Made by a program: the position numbers and the translations under genes
Shown: in pieces, positions 31,949 to 45,677 of the stretch
Position numbering within the stretch: position 1 is the first letter of the stretch
Layout: each line of letters starts with the position of its first letter
NCBI GenBank assembly: GCA_045837725.1
Contig: JBEWZL010000264.1
Location: forward strand, 22,082 to 86,081
Reading direction: 5' to 3'
Source of the DNA: Vermamoeba vermiformis
Lineage: Eukaryota; Tubulinea; Echinamoebida
Length of the DNA stretch: 64,000 nucleotides
Notes under the pieces: generated by a model
The model's database searches: none
The model's input: only the letters and a program-made list of their open reading frames with translations
What the model was told of the DNA's origin: nothing

Positions 31949-34872
31949 TTATTTTCTGGCGTATGGAAATACTTTCTCACGCATGGGACTATAATACAAA
32001 GCGAGCAACAACACGCCAGTGACAACGATCAATCCACCAACCACAATCACGGCAATGGCCCAATCGGGAATCGAGGCATTAGGGCCACATTGATTCGCTT
32101 TAGGCAATACTAATGATAATTGTGAAGGGTTGTACTGGATCTGGGGTTGATCCGTCAAACAAGCCGGTTGATTGATCTGCTTGAACTCGACTTCGTCAAA
32201 AGTACTATTACGACAAGCGTAATACATCAATACGAGCTCGTCATATGTCAAATTCAACTTGGCGTAATCAATTTCGATGATTAATTTGCCGTCAAATTCA
32301 ATGCAATCTTTGCTGGTGACAGTAATTGTCGCGCCAGTGGTCATCGTCATCGTTGTATTTTCAGTGAAAACAATCGTTGTGATTACTACTGGTTCACTGA
32401 ACGTGCTGTCATCTGGCACACCTGTCACAAACAAATCGGTCAGCTAAGTCTGGTGAAAAAAGTGGTTGTTTCGTTTTCAGTGAACGCCGTTAATAAATTT
32501 GATAAATTTTGAGTGGCTTACACGTGGTTTCAAGCGGCAAACAAGCTTGAGGAGCACAACAGAGCTGCGTGTTGTTCGCTGAGCACGTGACTACTGTCAA
32601 ATCTTCTTGGTCCCAACAGCCGCTCAAGAGAGTGTTGAACAGCTTTCTAAATTTGGAAATGTATTAGTATGGAAACTACACGAGCAAATTATGTTGTTAT
32701 TCACTGAAAATTACGGTAATCAACTAGCTGATTACGGCTAAAAAATTAACGGATCTTTTGTTACAAAGGGGATCTAAGCTTGTATTGCCTATATTAGGAA
32801 ATGCATTCGTTCCTTACACTACAGTAAGCTTCGGACTTCCTATTTTGGGAATTGGTCCCGAAATCTGAGTGTTGGCAAGCGACAACACCTCCAAATTTGT
32901 TAATAAGTCGAGCGGCGGCAAAGTCCCCGTTAAATTTGTTCCTGCTAATGTCCTAAATAACCATATTAGTCATTTCACTAAAATACTTGCAAAGATTATG
33001 ACAAATAAAAATTTTGTTGTCCAACACCAATTTTTTCAGTGAACGAAGAAATTTCACGTATATATCGATCTATGGGAACAGAGGCACTTACAATGTTTGC
33101 AGATCAAATTTTTGCATTATCCACTCCGGCACAGTGCCACTGAATGAATTGCCAGTGACGTCCCTGGTCAGTGTTAGTCACGTGATTGATTGCTGTCACT
33201 TTACAAGTAGGTCAAAGATCCCGCCAAGAGCGGAAGAGGTCCGTAGAACTTTGCATTGGGCAATATCCTAATTAGGACAAAAAAAATGTTAGCTCCAGTA
33301 CAAAACTGAAATTTCAGTCTAAAAAGGATTTTAAAGCACTTCTACAAATAAAATATTACATGAAAACGATGGAATGGGGTATATATATATACATAGGTTT
33401 GTACTAAGGGTGTTTCGAAAACTTACAGCAATTCGAGACTAGATCTGGCCGCGAGTGAACTTGGAATAGTTCCAGTAAGCTCTGTGTTGCTCGCTTCACT
33501 GAAAATATTACGAATTAGGCATATTTAAATAAATGATAATATTGGGATTGATATAATCTCCGATAACTGCACTCACAAAGTGTTCAGATTCGCCATGTTA
33601 GCGAAAAAGTCATCAGGAAATGCGCCAGAGAATTGATTATTTCCTATTCGCCTATAAAATTGCATTAATTTAACTAGAATTTACCTAATTTAATTACAAG
33701 CAAGCATAATACGTACATGATTCGAAGTTCTGAGAGGGATGCGTACTCGATCGGAATCGTACCGTTTAATAAGTTATTGTAAATGTTCCTAAATAGTCAT
33801 CGTATTAATATATATGTAGATATATCATATTTTAGCCTACTTACAATTCCACCAAATTTAATAACGTGCCTAAATTTGCTGGTAATTCGCCGGTCAATTT
33901 GTTCCCTCCCAACTTTCTATAAAGAGTTATTAAATATATACCTAGTTGCTTACTTACATATAAGCAAGATTAGGCGCTTTATCCAGCCATTTTGGGAAGT
34001 TGCCACTCAGATTCGCTCCCTCGATCAACCTGATCCAAAATAAATTTCATACCGAGAAGTATTTGACGGTAATTTGCCTTACATGTATTTAAGAGTAGGC
34101 GAGGGAGTGAAACCTGGAAAGTCAATAATGCCGTCAATGCCGGTGTAAGACAGATCTCTGTTTCGCAGAAAATATTAGTTAAAATATTTTGTCTTAGGTT
34201 TGGTACGTACACCCTTTCAATGCTCGGGAGCAAAAATATTGGGTTTAATAATGCGCCTGATATTTTAGTACACCCATACAATACTCTACAAGCCAAATAA
34301 AAGTCAGTACAAAAATCGAACTGGATCCGGATGTAGTTCACTTACAGGTTTATAAGCGCTGGATACGTTGTAGCAAACGTAAAAGTGTTTAAAAGACCGG
34401 TTACATTCTTATTGTTCATCATGGACCTTAGATCGTAAAGACTTAGAGACCAACGGATCAAATCTCGAGCTGGTAAGTACTTACAATGTCGTCAAATATG
34501 GAAATGAACCAGAGATAGTAAAAGGAATGATCAGTAGTTGTATTTCCCAATTTGGAAAGGTAGGCCGAAATAACAACGAATCCGACAAGGTAATATTCAA
34601 ATTAAAACGCTTAAATATTCATCATACGTAATTATTTGACAAATTAATCAAGGTCTAAATTGAATTTTGAAATTTAGTAATCGAAAAATGACTTACATCT
34701 CCTGAGGCTCGGTCGCATTGAAGCATTTAACGCCGGGCCAAGTACAACAATTATCTGTATTAGGCATAGGATACCCTAATGACGTTGCTAGCTCAACAAT
34801 GGCCATCGCATCCATACAGCAGATTAGCCCAAAAAACAGCGCTAGATGCGCCAATAAATGGCGCTGCCGCAT
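31949..34872 (-). CDS. Leucine-rich-repeat transmembrane protein, no kinase domain (15 exons)
   Basis: Starts at ATG 34872 with a signal peptide (MRQRHLLAHLALFFGLICC) and a plant-type LRR cap (NCCTWPGVKC). About a dozen LRR exons follow, mostly 68-80 nt with phase-2 borders, each of the form L-x2-N-x-L-x-G-x-(L/I)-P. Then comes a Cys-containing cap (GCWDQEDL...CCAPQAC), an Asn/Thr-rich juxtamembrane part and one membrane span (WAIAVIVVGGLIVVTGVLLL). The cytoplasmic tail is only about 15 residues (YSPMREKVFPYARK), so it resembles a receptor-like protein needing a partner. Exon 1 ends in phase 2 (34697) but exon 2 begins in phase 0 (34609, RFNLNITLSD...), so this one join is off by a base; all the others agree. 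Confidence 0.75.
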
Positions 34873-35589
34873 GTTAACGGTAGTACTTAGCACAAATATG
34901 TTCGATATTATGAATAAAATTAAATAATAAGATTCTGCTGGCAATAATTTTTATCTACAGTAAATTTGCAACAGCGGCAATCATAAAGAACTAAGTAGTT
35001 TAATAATTGAATAGTAATGATAGGGAATATGTATATCGTAATGTATGTACGCACGTTATCTCGGATAAAGAAGATTGTCGAGCAGATCGTGTGACAATTT
35101 GTCTCCGGATTTATTTTTTTTGGTTGGCAGTGAAAGATTAATACCGCAAATAAATTCGTAGATTATGATACCAAAATTAAAGCATTATTTTAGAGCTGAT
35201 AGCGTACGAAGCTTAGATGCCGAATCTACTTTTACCGGAGGCACCCTGTGAATTCACCGGAAGGGCTGAAGGTCGTGATTCAGTTATGAATGCATAGTCT
35301 TGAATAGTGCACGCAGTTACCGCTCGTCTTATCTTAATGTAGGTTTAATAATGCTGCAGCAAAACGGAATTCCCTGTCCGAGCCAACAAAAATTCTGAAT
35401 TTTTTAATTTGGCACTTTTTTTTGACCACCCAGCCCGCCCACGACAAATGAAAGCTTGTTCTAGCATGTTATTTATTTGTTAATGTATATATAGGCCTCG
35501 ATAATGCATCAGTGAATCAAAGATCCCGAATCAGGAGTTTTTCCCATCTGACAAAAGAACGAAGAAAGGAGAAATTAATCGGTCAATTA
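34873..35589. promoter_or_regulatory. Divergent intergenic region (717 bp)
   Basis: AT-rich gap between the LRR protein (minus) and the F-box/SPRY gene (plus). It presumably holds both promoters. Open stretches on either strand lack ATG starts or coding character, and no repeat or RNA gene is seen. Confidence 0.4.
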
Positions 35590-38500
35590 ATGGATAAAGA
35601 AGGGATATTAATGAATTCGATTTTTCCATTAGAAATTGTGGTAAGTAATCGGAACTTTTTGCTGCATCTAGATGGTAAAGAAAATAAGAATTCCAATTTC
35701 GATACTTTCGGTCGGACCCGAATAAATATATTTAATACAATACGATTACAATTAATAAATATTGATTCTGCCGGTATATTCCCGTGCACGAAGTAGATTC
35801 CCTTACTTTTCGAATTCCCCAATTTTTTTTATTTATACCCAATTTATTGTCTAATAATTATATATATTATCATATTATATTCATTAATAGTGATTCAGTT
35901 CGTTTCGGATCTCGCACGAAATTTAGCCACTTTGTTTTATAATTCTGTCACACAGTGACACCAGCCTTCATTTTCGAAATGTAATGCGAATATTAAGCTA
36001 ATTTTACCTTAATTAGGAATATTTATTCTATTTTTTGGATGGCCACACTTTATTGAACTGCAGCGAGACGTGTAAAAGCTGGAACGAATTGTCGGATAAT
36101 AGGAAGATTTGGAGCGAGGCATTTGAGCGTTATTTATCTATATTTAACGACAAGACTAAGAAATATGTTAAAAGAGTGCTAAAATATGAGCGGAGATTGC
36201 AAAGAACAAAAGACGGATGGCGCGGATTCGTTCAACTAAAACTCTCAAATGAACGGAAGAAAGAAACGGCTAAAGATCCAAAGTACCAGTTCTTAGTCTT
36301 AGTAAGTCTTATTTGTCATATTTAGCTCATACGAACAAATTTAAACTTGCCGTATTGGCACGAATTTATTATTATTGGCAAATTAACCTCGAAAAGACCT
36401 ACGTTAATAATATGACTATAGGAATGCTCTATTAACGATATTATAACGGTTCTATTGCGTTAAGGCGCTGGATCTTGCGAGGCAAAAACTAATCTGCTTT
36501 CTTCCGTATTTTATAGGCTAATATCTGCATGGTGACCTCAGAATTCGATTCTCTTTTTGTAGATAAGTCATACGAACAATATGAACCGGTGAGTAACTAC
36601 TAAACGACATTTGATTGTGATTCAGTTCACGGAACGAAAACAGGACCTTGTAGATCCAGTTTGAATCGTTTAAAATAGGATAATATTTGGCTGTGTATAT
36701 ACATGATAGCGTATTAATGTTATATTTAGCGACGGATCTTTACTTCTATCGCGGATGCGGTCTTGAATTGTAAACGAGAAGGATTCATCTATATCAGTCG
36801 CGGCAACTACAACGACGAGCGATTGGACTTTGATAAGCCTATTCACATCATAGGACACGAGGTAATTAGCCTATTTGTGCTGATATTTCCGTTTTTCTGT
36901 ATTAAGAAAATTGAGCTTTATTTAATTTTAGAGCTAAAAATAGCTTGGCAAATTGCTTTATTGTACCTACATATACATACATTAAGGGAATACAGCATTA
37001 ACGTCATTATATAGGCTGCACGAATCAATAGCCCTCAGATCTACATCCGGCTTGCGCCGAGAGAAGAGATCAGCTTTTATAACCTTTCGTTTTGTTGGCC
37101 TAGCGAGGCTGAACCGGCAACACGAGAGTTTATAATACATTCAGGCATATTATCCGTTCATAAATGCGATATGATAAGGCGGAATCAACAGCATCATGGT
37201 ACGTTTTAAGAAAAGACTCGAAATTTTCTTTGCTTTGAACCCCAAAGCCCCATAATGACTCTATATACGGTAGTTATAAGTCTACTGTAGTTAAATTTAA
37301 ATTTACGGATTACGAGGTCTATTTTTAGAATTAAGGATCCGATCTAACTCCGCGAAACTTTTAGTTGAAGTCCTGGTTAAGAAAGGTGCCGTATTGAACA
37401 TGCTAGAGGTCAATATTAGATATCAAGACGATAAAGAGAAAATCAGCTTCATTACAGTTGAAGGATCAGCATCCATCGTCAAGTCAAATATTGTGTCGAG
37501 GACAATTGCAGCAGTTCGCGTTGAAAAAGGCGCAGATGTGCTATTAGAACAAACTAGCGTAAGCGCCATATCTATTACTACCTTCCTACTGAATTCTAAA
37601 ATTTTGGTTCGATCTGTAGATCTCAGCTCTAGACTATGCAGTAGTGATGATGGACGATGCCCTATTAGAGATGTCTGATACTAAATCAGATTCGCTCTTA
37701 ATCAACGAAGAATGTGGCGCTATACTGCTGCGACAACTAAAATCAGAAGATCCACAAAAAATCTCCGCTGCATGCGTTACCTTAGGAGACTTGAAGAGGA
37801 TAGGTACGTCATAGCACCCTAATATATTATATTATCCTTATTAACACTCAAAAGATGCATTGCAATCAATTGTTGATGTCATGTCTGCCTACAACGATAA
37901 TTTACTTGTTGTACGTGGAGCGCTATTTGCTTTAAATAAGCTTGTATATGCTATCGACTCTAGTGGTATGTTATATATATGATTATATTGACTATAGGTG
38001 GGTATTAATATTTTTTCTAAAGGCGAGATCCCTGGAGGCAAAATGGATCTGTTGTGGCTGATCAAGCCGGTTGTAGATATTAGTCATAGATATATTTCGA
38101 ACTCCGTAGTTACAAACAATGCGTTCAATATCCTGCGGAATCAACGTAAGTACTTAAAATTTAAATTCTAATTTTCTAATAATTTTGTCTTTGCAGTAAT
38201 TTATCACAAAGACAATTCGACAGTGATCGATGCGATATGGGGAATGGACTGCGTAAATTTGGTTATTGAAGCTATGGAGCACCATGCAAATGCTAGAAAG
38301 CCTAAAGCGTTTTTGCACGTTGTAGATTTTTTGACGACCCTCGTGATCCGGTTACGAAAAGTCGATTATGGTACGTCCGATATAGGTCCTATTTATACCA
38401 TATACTAAGCTCGGTACCTTCATTTAGACCAAGCAAAGAACGCTGAACTGATGCGAAGGCTAGTCGAGGCAAAGACCTTAAATGTCTTCGTTGAAGAGGC

Positions 38501-41500
38501 CCAAAAATTGTTAGACGATTATCAGTTCAAATACATGGAAGCGATTCTGCGGTTTATGTTTATGATAGCTAGTGGAGGTACGTAATATTATATAATATTC
38601 TATAGATACTTCAAATACTTCCGTTGGATCTCGTCAAAAAAATCGTAACAATAATTTGTGCTATTTTAGTAATTATTAATCGGCGAGGCAAATAATTTAG
38701 GCACTTGGTTGCCATTAATACTCAATATAGTATTTAACAACTTACTATGAGTAACCTATGGATCTGGCTAACATTTTTTTGTTCTAGTGTCAATTGAACT
38801 CGGCAATCTGGGCGTGATGGGCTTTATATTGAACGTGATCAGATACGAAGGATTTGCGCGCCAATCACCGAAATTGATCAGCATTACATTCGAGCTCATG
38901 TCGCGAATACTACAAACGGGTTATTACGACTTTATGGAAAAGAATGGCGTAGAATTATTGATGCAGCTCGTGTTTGACGACAAACAGTTCAAAGACAACG
39001 AAAAGATCACTGCGCAAATTATGGAGATATTTTATTGGCTTGTTTTTCAAGGTAAGTTTTGTGGATCGAGATCGGGACCTGGATCTGGATCTACTTTTCT
39101 TTTTGTTTGTTTTTAACACAAAATATCTCGTTTATTTCTATTCTTGTGATCGATTAACGAACTTTGCACAATTCACAAAAATCTCCTTATCCAGAATGAA
39201 ACTGGAATTCCAATTTCTATTTTTGGCGTCGCCGTAAATCCAGTCCCCTATTCGTCTTCGATGCTAAATATCAAATATATTCATTTACTAGCGTCTTATG
39301 ATAAAATTCTTCGGGTTAAACTGACAAACTTATTCTTTTTTCAGAATGCGAACGAGACAAAACTACTGTCAAAATTATGCTGCAGCCTGAGAATAGACGC
39401 GCTTTGTTAAGTCTCTTAACGGACTATTTTGCACGAAACGCTGAGATTTCAACACGCATCGTGGCCATCTTGGAAAATTTGGCTCGAGAGCCTGAAGCCA
39501 AATCATTCTTGCAAGAAGATGCAGTTGAATTGGTGGCTAATTGCATGCGCTTAAATAATCAAAATGCAAATTTAGTTGGATATTGCTGTGGATTTTTCCG
39601 CAGTTTGTTGCTAAACATCAATGTTGACCAAGGTACGCCTAATTTAGTAATTGCCTTATTTGGTCAATACTCTAACCGTATATTATAGGCGAGCTTAACC
39701 GTCGATTTACAACATTGGACCTTTTACCGACAATATTCAACTATTTTACAGCTCATACAACCAACTATGGCACGTACTATGAAATTTCATTTATTGCCTC
39801 GTACTTGGCTAGCAAAGGCCGCTGGTCTTGTATCAATGAACGAGAAGTGCAGTGCTTTATGGAAGGCGCGTTGGACATTAAATCAGGCCGTAAGACGGTC
39901 TTCCCGGTCTCGAAGGTCTTTTACATGATGGCAAAACGAGGTACGTACTCTACTTGCTTCAAAATTTCCTTATTAGGCAATGCTAACTTAATTTGGATTA
40001 GAATCGCTACGACCGACAATTATGAACCATTTGAAGGCTTTGTCAAGGTTACGTGTCACGCCGAATGACCAACAAGTGTTGACTGCCATCATCAACCAAT
40101 TGACACTACAGCCTGTTGAAGTACGCAATAGCTTTGCGGACGAGGGGCTCTTAGACATTATGGACGAGATGTTGGCAATGGTGCAACAACAACTTTCAAA
40201 AAGTGCCATGGAACCGATGCACAGTAGTAACAATGTGCCTGCGAACGCCTCCAACGACGGAATTATCAAGAGGATGTCGTCTGGTAGCATTAACATTACA
40301 AATTTGGTCATGAAGCCTCCAACATTGCCCGAAGAAAATGAGGAAAAGGTTGAAGAAATTTCACCGAGCCACGAAGAGAACAACGCGCCAGTCACGGTCA
40401 CCGTCAGCGAAGAAAACAACACCAATGAAATTTCACGACAAGACTCGTCAAGGCCGTTGTCTCGCAGCCATAGCAGTGCTCGTGCAAGTCTTGCAAGCAG
40501 TTCTGCGAGCTTGAATGTGAGCAATACGAGCAACGCCGTCACCGTGTCAAACGAGGAAGACACGATACTTGTGGACAGCAGACAAATGATCACACAGCCC
40601 GGAGATTACACGCACTTTAGCGAGAGTGCCAGCCTCAGATCGAGCAACAGCAGCGTATCGAATAACAACAATAGCTCGAAGAGTGAGACCTCCGTCAAGG
40701 CCGACATCGACTTGACCAACTTCCAAATCGGCACGGCCTTGCAAAGTGTCGTGACGAACATTGGATCACCTCATCCTCACCGAAGCCGCACTCACAGTCA
40801 CGCCGAAAAGAAAGAGAAAGAGAAGGATAAAGAGAAAGAAAAGGCGCGTCTGAAAGAATCGCACAGTAACTCCGCGGCAAATGTCATGAACATTGTCAAG
40901 CAAGCCAAGAAACGAAAAGCCAGCGCGAGCAAGAGCAACAATAACAACACTAATACCCATAGCGAAACGGAGGGGAGCTCGAGGCAAAGTGAAGACAACA
41001 GCAGCCTCGCTGAGAGTTATTCCGCTGGTCAACACGTCGCTGCGAGTCTCATCAGCGATGCACGCGAAGTCGCAAGAAACACGTCACAGAAAGTCGCACA
41101 AATGGTCCTTAATCAACTCGGCACAATTCTTCGTTCGAGCAGCGAGGCAATTGAAGAGCCCTCTGACGAGTCGAGTTTCAGCGCGTCACAATCGGACAGC
41201 CTTCCCATCGTCCCTGGCAGTGGCACGAGCTCTACAGTGTCATCGTCAACCTCTAGCTTGCGTGAGAGTTATGCGACTCAAACACCGTCAACTAGTGCGC
41301 GATCGTTGCTTCGAAACAGTGGTAACTCGTTAGCGAACATGGGACTTGGCCTTGCGAACAGCTTGCAAGAGAGCAGCCTGCGGCCACACGACCCTCGCAG
41401 TGTGATGAACAGCGCGGACACTGACACGATTACGCACACGGCCTCGCGATCTACAATCACCACGAGCTCGTTGGGCACTATCGATGAAGGCAACAACACT

Positions 41501-42799
41501 AACATTGCTATCGACGCCTCTGCAGCGAGTTTTGTGCACGACAGCGCGATCATCAACGTTGACGTGGACAAATCAATGTCGGAACAACAGACCAATCAAC
41601 AGCCTGCGGAGACTAAGGTAGTGGAAGTTATTCCGCCTATCACTGTCAACACGCACGGCACGCATGACAAGCATAACGTGCGCGACAGTTTGATGGGCAG
41701 TGCTGCCAACAGCACCAACAACAGCGTTACAATCTTCAATGGCGCGTTGTTATCGTACTATGCCTTCACTTTGTACTACATGCTCGACTCTGTGGGTCGC
41801 TTAGCTGAGTCAGGTACGTCAGTCTCACCATTATAATATGGTCATATGACTAAATATAGTTATTTTCTCAGAGGAAATTAGGTCCAAATATAGCAACGAG
41901 CTGATCCAGATCTACAAAAAAGTAGATTCGTTGCTGCACATGAACATTATGGCACAAGTCACCCATCGTGGTCCTAATAATGAACCTATGACAGCCATCA
42001 CTAACAAGCCAATGCTCGAGTTGTTCATTCAAAAAGAACAGAAGAAAATTGAAGCGTGGCTCCCGTGGACTCAACAACGTGTGATGAACAACAAGCCCTT
42101 TTATGCGCCCAAAGGACCCGTCGTGCTTGATATTAACTCGGCTACGCCTAATATCAAGCTGTCTGAAGATTGCTTACGAGTCACAAACTCGTCTGTTTTC
42201 TTCGAAAGTATTCGAGCGAACAGATCCGTCTCACAAGGTACACTCTAACGACATTTACATATTAGTATGCTTATACTAATATTTTATTATTAGGAAAATG
42301 GTATTTCGAGCTCGAGACGGTCACATCCGGTTTGTTCCAGATCGGATGGGTGACGCCTGAAGTTGAGTTTAAGGCTCAAGAAGGCTACGGAGTTGGTGTT
42401 GGTGATGATGAACAAGGCTGGGCCGTGGATTATCAACGAGGCGTTATATGGCACGGCAGCAAGACGTTGTACGGGCCTGGCAAGAAGATCTGCAAAGCCG
42501 GAGATGTGGTTCAAGTCTTACTTGATCTAGATTCCCGCGTTATGCGCTTTGGATTGAACGGCCAAATATTTGCTGATGCTTTCGTAAGTATTTTGAAAAA
42601 TTTCAGTGAATCCAGAACAAGATCTAAATCCGGATTTATTTTTTAGGTCAACTTTGAAGCGAAAGAATTGTTTCCTGCAGTATCACTCGGTCAATTCCAG
42701 GAATGTGTAATTAATTTTGGAGACTCTGCATTGAGCTATCCAAAGGTACTCGAAGAAGGGTACTTGCCACTAAACAAAGTGGCTACAAATGTAAAATAA
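35590..42799 (+). CDS. F-box / beta-helix / armadillo / SPRY protein, apparently one gene (~1,700 aa, 18 exons)
   Basis: Exon 1 (35590-35640) and exon 2 (36017-36301) give an F-box (FPLEIV|EYLFYFLDGHTLLNCSETCKSWNEL). Exons 36517-37558 carry a right-handed beta-helix of FBXO11 type (DAVLNCKREGFIYISRGNY...DKPIHIIGHE). A 61-nt intron (37559-37619) then joins QTS to ISALDYAVVMMDDALLEM in frame. Next come helical ARM-like repeats (to about 40190), a very long Ser/Asn-rich, Lys/Glu-charged region (40200-41810) and a SPRY/B30.2 domain (GKWYFELETVTSGLFQIGW...AVSLGQFQECVINFGD). F-box proteins recruit substrates to SCF ligases. Alternative: two genes, the first ending at TGA 37676-37678 and the second starting at ATG 37647, overlapping. 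Introns 35641-36016 and 39052-39346 are unusually long. Confidence 0.62.
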
Positions 42800-43028
42800 C
42801 TTGAAACAAAACTGAAACAAGAACGAAATAACAAAATTGTACATATCATAACAACCCTTTTGATAGCGAAATAAATCCAATCAAAAGTGTCTATAGAAAA
42901 TTCATGAATTGCCACGTGATCTCCTTTTCCGGACAAAAAAAACTGTCGTTTCAAGGAATGTGTTCAGCATTTGCGATTGAAAAATATTAAATATTAAACA
43001 AGAGCTACAACGTATATACTACCTACAA

Positions 43029-44657
43029 ATGGAGTTCGATTCCGCGAGAAGTAGCGTTAATCAGTTGCAAGATCTGCTTAATAAACCGATCCAACATCAA
43101 TCTAAGCAAAATAAGAATAAAAATTCGAGGGGCATACCTCTAAAGCATAGCATGCGATTATGGGCTGCCCTAAGATGGATCACATTGATTATGGCAATAG
43201 TCTTCGTTGGCGGTTACGTTATATTTTTGATGGTATTGCCACCGATGTACAATGTCGAACAAGCCTATCCTGGTTATTGGGGAAAAGTTGGTTTTTATAT
43301 TCATGCATTTCCTGGAAGTGTCATCTGGCTCATCTTAGGAGCTCTTCAGCAGTTTTCACAAATCCGGGCCAAGACGCCGAAAGTGCATCACGTTATGGGC
43401 TACATTGGCTTAGTGAACCTATTTATATCGATTATAGGTGGTTGCATTATTTGTTTAAGCGGAGAAACGGAAGGAGGATTGACGTTGGCGATAGATGGCG
43501 TTGTAGTTTTTATTTATTGGGGAATTTGCGTAAGAAAATATTTCAAATATTTAATTTTTGCTAATAATTGAATATATTAGGGTGCTTTTGGATGGTACTA
43601 CATTAAGTTTCAGTACAATGTTGACAAACATCGCGAGTGGATGTCGCGAGCATACCTTTTGTCCTACGTAATCGTGATTATGCGACCAGCCATTATATTA
43701 TTATTAGTATTAGTTCCAAGTATGACTGGTGGTGAAGCACTTGCTTTGGTAGCCCCGTTGTTTTTCTTTTTGGCATCCGTCATTGTCGAACTGCACATAC
43801 GCCGCCAACGAGCTCATCAGACTAATATTCAAGTGCATTATATATCAATGCCTAAAGATCCGTATAATGAACTAGACAGAGACAACGAAGTTCAGCTGAT
43901 CAACTTTCGAGATGACTTCGCTAAAGTTCAATTGGTGCAAAAACAAGAGTTGACGCATAATACAGCTCTATTCGTATTTAAATTGCCTATTAAGGGTAGT
44001 TTAATGATGTTCCCAGGGCATCACGTGGTTTTACGTAGTCGGATCCAGGATCGAACCGTCATTCGACCGTACACTCCAGTCACTTCGCTCGTTCGATACT
44101 TTGGCAATGGCTCTCATGATAATAATATTATGGAGACTATGAACATTAATGGCACTGTTGCGTTGGCTGTCAAAAAGTACCCTAACGGCGAGATGTCGTC
44201 GTGGATGCACGAATCCATGAAAATTGGAGATTGCATCGATATGATGGGACCTATGGGTGGATACTACTATCGTCCAAATCAGTTTAATGCGGTTGGTTTA
44301 ATCGCAGGTGGATCTGGCATTACTCCAGTATTAAGTGTACTGATGGCTGGATTGACTAATTCTAGCGACAAAACAAAATTTTCTCTTATTTATGTTAATT
44401 CTAGCGAACGAGACATAATTTTCCGAGAAGAGTTGGAGCAATTAAGCCACCAATTCCCAGAACGATTTGATCTGAATTTAACGAGTGGCACTAGAATCAC
44501 TCGTGCTATTATTAGAGGTTATATGCCAAAGCCAAGCGATAATATTCAGGTTTTAGTTTGTGGTCCAACCGGATTCGCTACAACAGTGCAATCAATGCTG
44601 CGAAATGAAAACTACGCTGAGCACACTGTATTTACCTTTGGCGAAACGGATAAATAA
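43029..44657 (+). CDS. DUF2306 membrane domain fused to cytochrome b5 reductase-type FAD/NAD domain (525 aa)
   Basis: Exons 43029-43529 and 43581-44657. The first ~240 residues hold several membrane spans with the DUF2306 layout: H-A-F-P-G-S...L-G-A-L-Q-Q-F...R-A-K-T-P-K-V-H-H-V-M-G-Y. Residues about 280-525 are a ferredoxin-reductase-type module: FAD motif RPYTPVT, NAD(P) motif GGSGITPVLS, a C-G-P-T-G-F loop and a terminal F-x-F. NADH-cytochrome b5 reductases pass electrons from NADH through FAD to b5 or other acceptors. Here the reductase should face the cytosol, anchored by the N-terminal domain, whose conserved histidines could bind haem (inference). The electron acceptor is unknown. Confidence 0.8.
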
Positions 44658-44839
44658 TCGATACTTGTAAATAATCTAATTAAAGCGTATTAGTGTTAGA
44701 AATGCGCATTTGTTAAATGATCAGATCTGCGTACCAACAACGATCTCGATCGCGTACGTTTCAATCAAGTTGACTTCCATTTAAACCACTATCGAGGTCT
44801 AATTATGTAGTATATGCTTGATATTTCACCTAGTTGAAA

Positions 44840-45493
44840 TTAATCGTCTTTATTCGTCTCTTTTTTAACAGCTTCTTTCCAATCGTCTGCATCCGCTTCG
44901 AATGTTTTGTAGCCATATGCACTAGCAATGCTCCACATAGCTCGTTCAGCAATAGTCCATCCTTTGGGCTTACCATACTTCAAGTAATTGAGAACTGCTG
45001 GCATCCAGTGTCGATAAAATTCCGCATCCGCAGAGTAGATCCCGCTGTTGGCTAGTTTCGTCTCTTCGTGTAATAAATATAGGTACCTGCTATGTAGTTC
45101 TTGCATGTCTTCATTTGAAGGCTCTTTCCAGTCGTCAGTAAATTCTTTGCCAGATGTACGGATGTCCACCGATGTCATATTCGTGCGACAGGTCCAAATA
45201 GGCCTGTATTCTGTTGGTGAGACCCAACCATCTAATGCTATAAATATAGACATCGGTTCAATGTCCTGTCTAGGGCGATCTGGTTTCCAAAATTCCAGAT
45301 TTCGCTTTGAATCTTCTCTAAAATAATAATATTAATTTTACAAAATACAATATAATTATCTCTAATTATCTATGGCATACTTAGCGGTTTCTTTTTTCTT
45401 ATTACCAAACGCCCAAAGGGATCTCACCGATTGTTGCTTACGCTTGTTAGCGCATACTCTAATTGCTCTCGAAATAAAACTACGACTTAACAT
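44840..45493 (-). CDS. Conserved-looking protein with mitochondrial-type presequence (196 aa, 2 exons)
   Basis: Exons 45493-45381 and 45317-44840 join in phase 2 to 196 aa. The N-terminus MLSRSFISRAIRVCANKRKQ is basic, Ser/Arg-rich and lacks acidic residues, as in mitochondrial targeting peptides. The body has many Trp/Tyr residues (EFWKPDRPRQDIEPMSIFIA, DDWKEPSNEDMQEL, WTIAERAMWSIASAYGYKTF). I do not recognise the family. It converges on the DUF2306-reductase gene (182 bp apart) and lies downstream of CDKAL1 on the same strand. Confidence 0.6.
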
Positions 45494-45677
45494 TATTTAA
45501 ATAGGAGTTGTGTTCCTCAATTATTTACAAAAAGACGAGTTTTGCCGATTAATTTTTTCGCTGCTTTGATTGAACGAAAGAAATTACAAAAATAGACAAT
45601 ACGTTACACTATTGCTTACCGTTAATGACACTGGCCTAAAAGTTGATTGCAATTTTGTTTATTATGAACATTAGGCT

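Noticed and set aside
40000-41600. Minus-strand open frames of 60-200 codons opposite the Ser-rich exon
   Set aside because: They are reverse images of Ser/Asn codon repeats and show no family resemblance.
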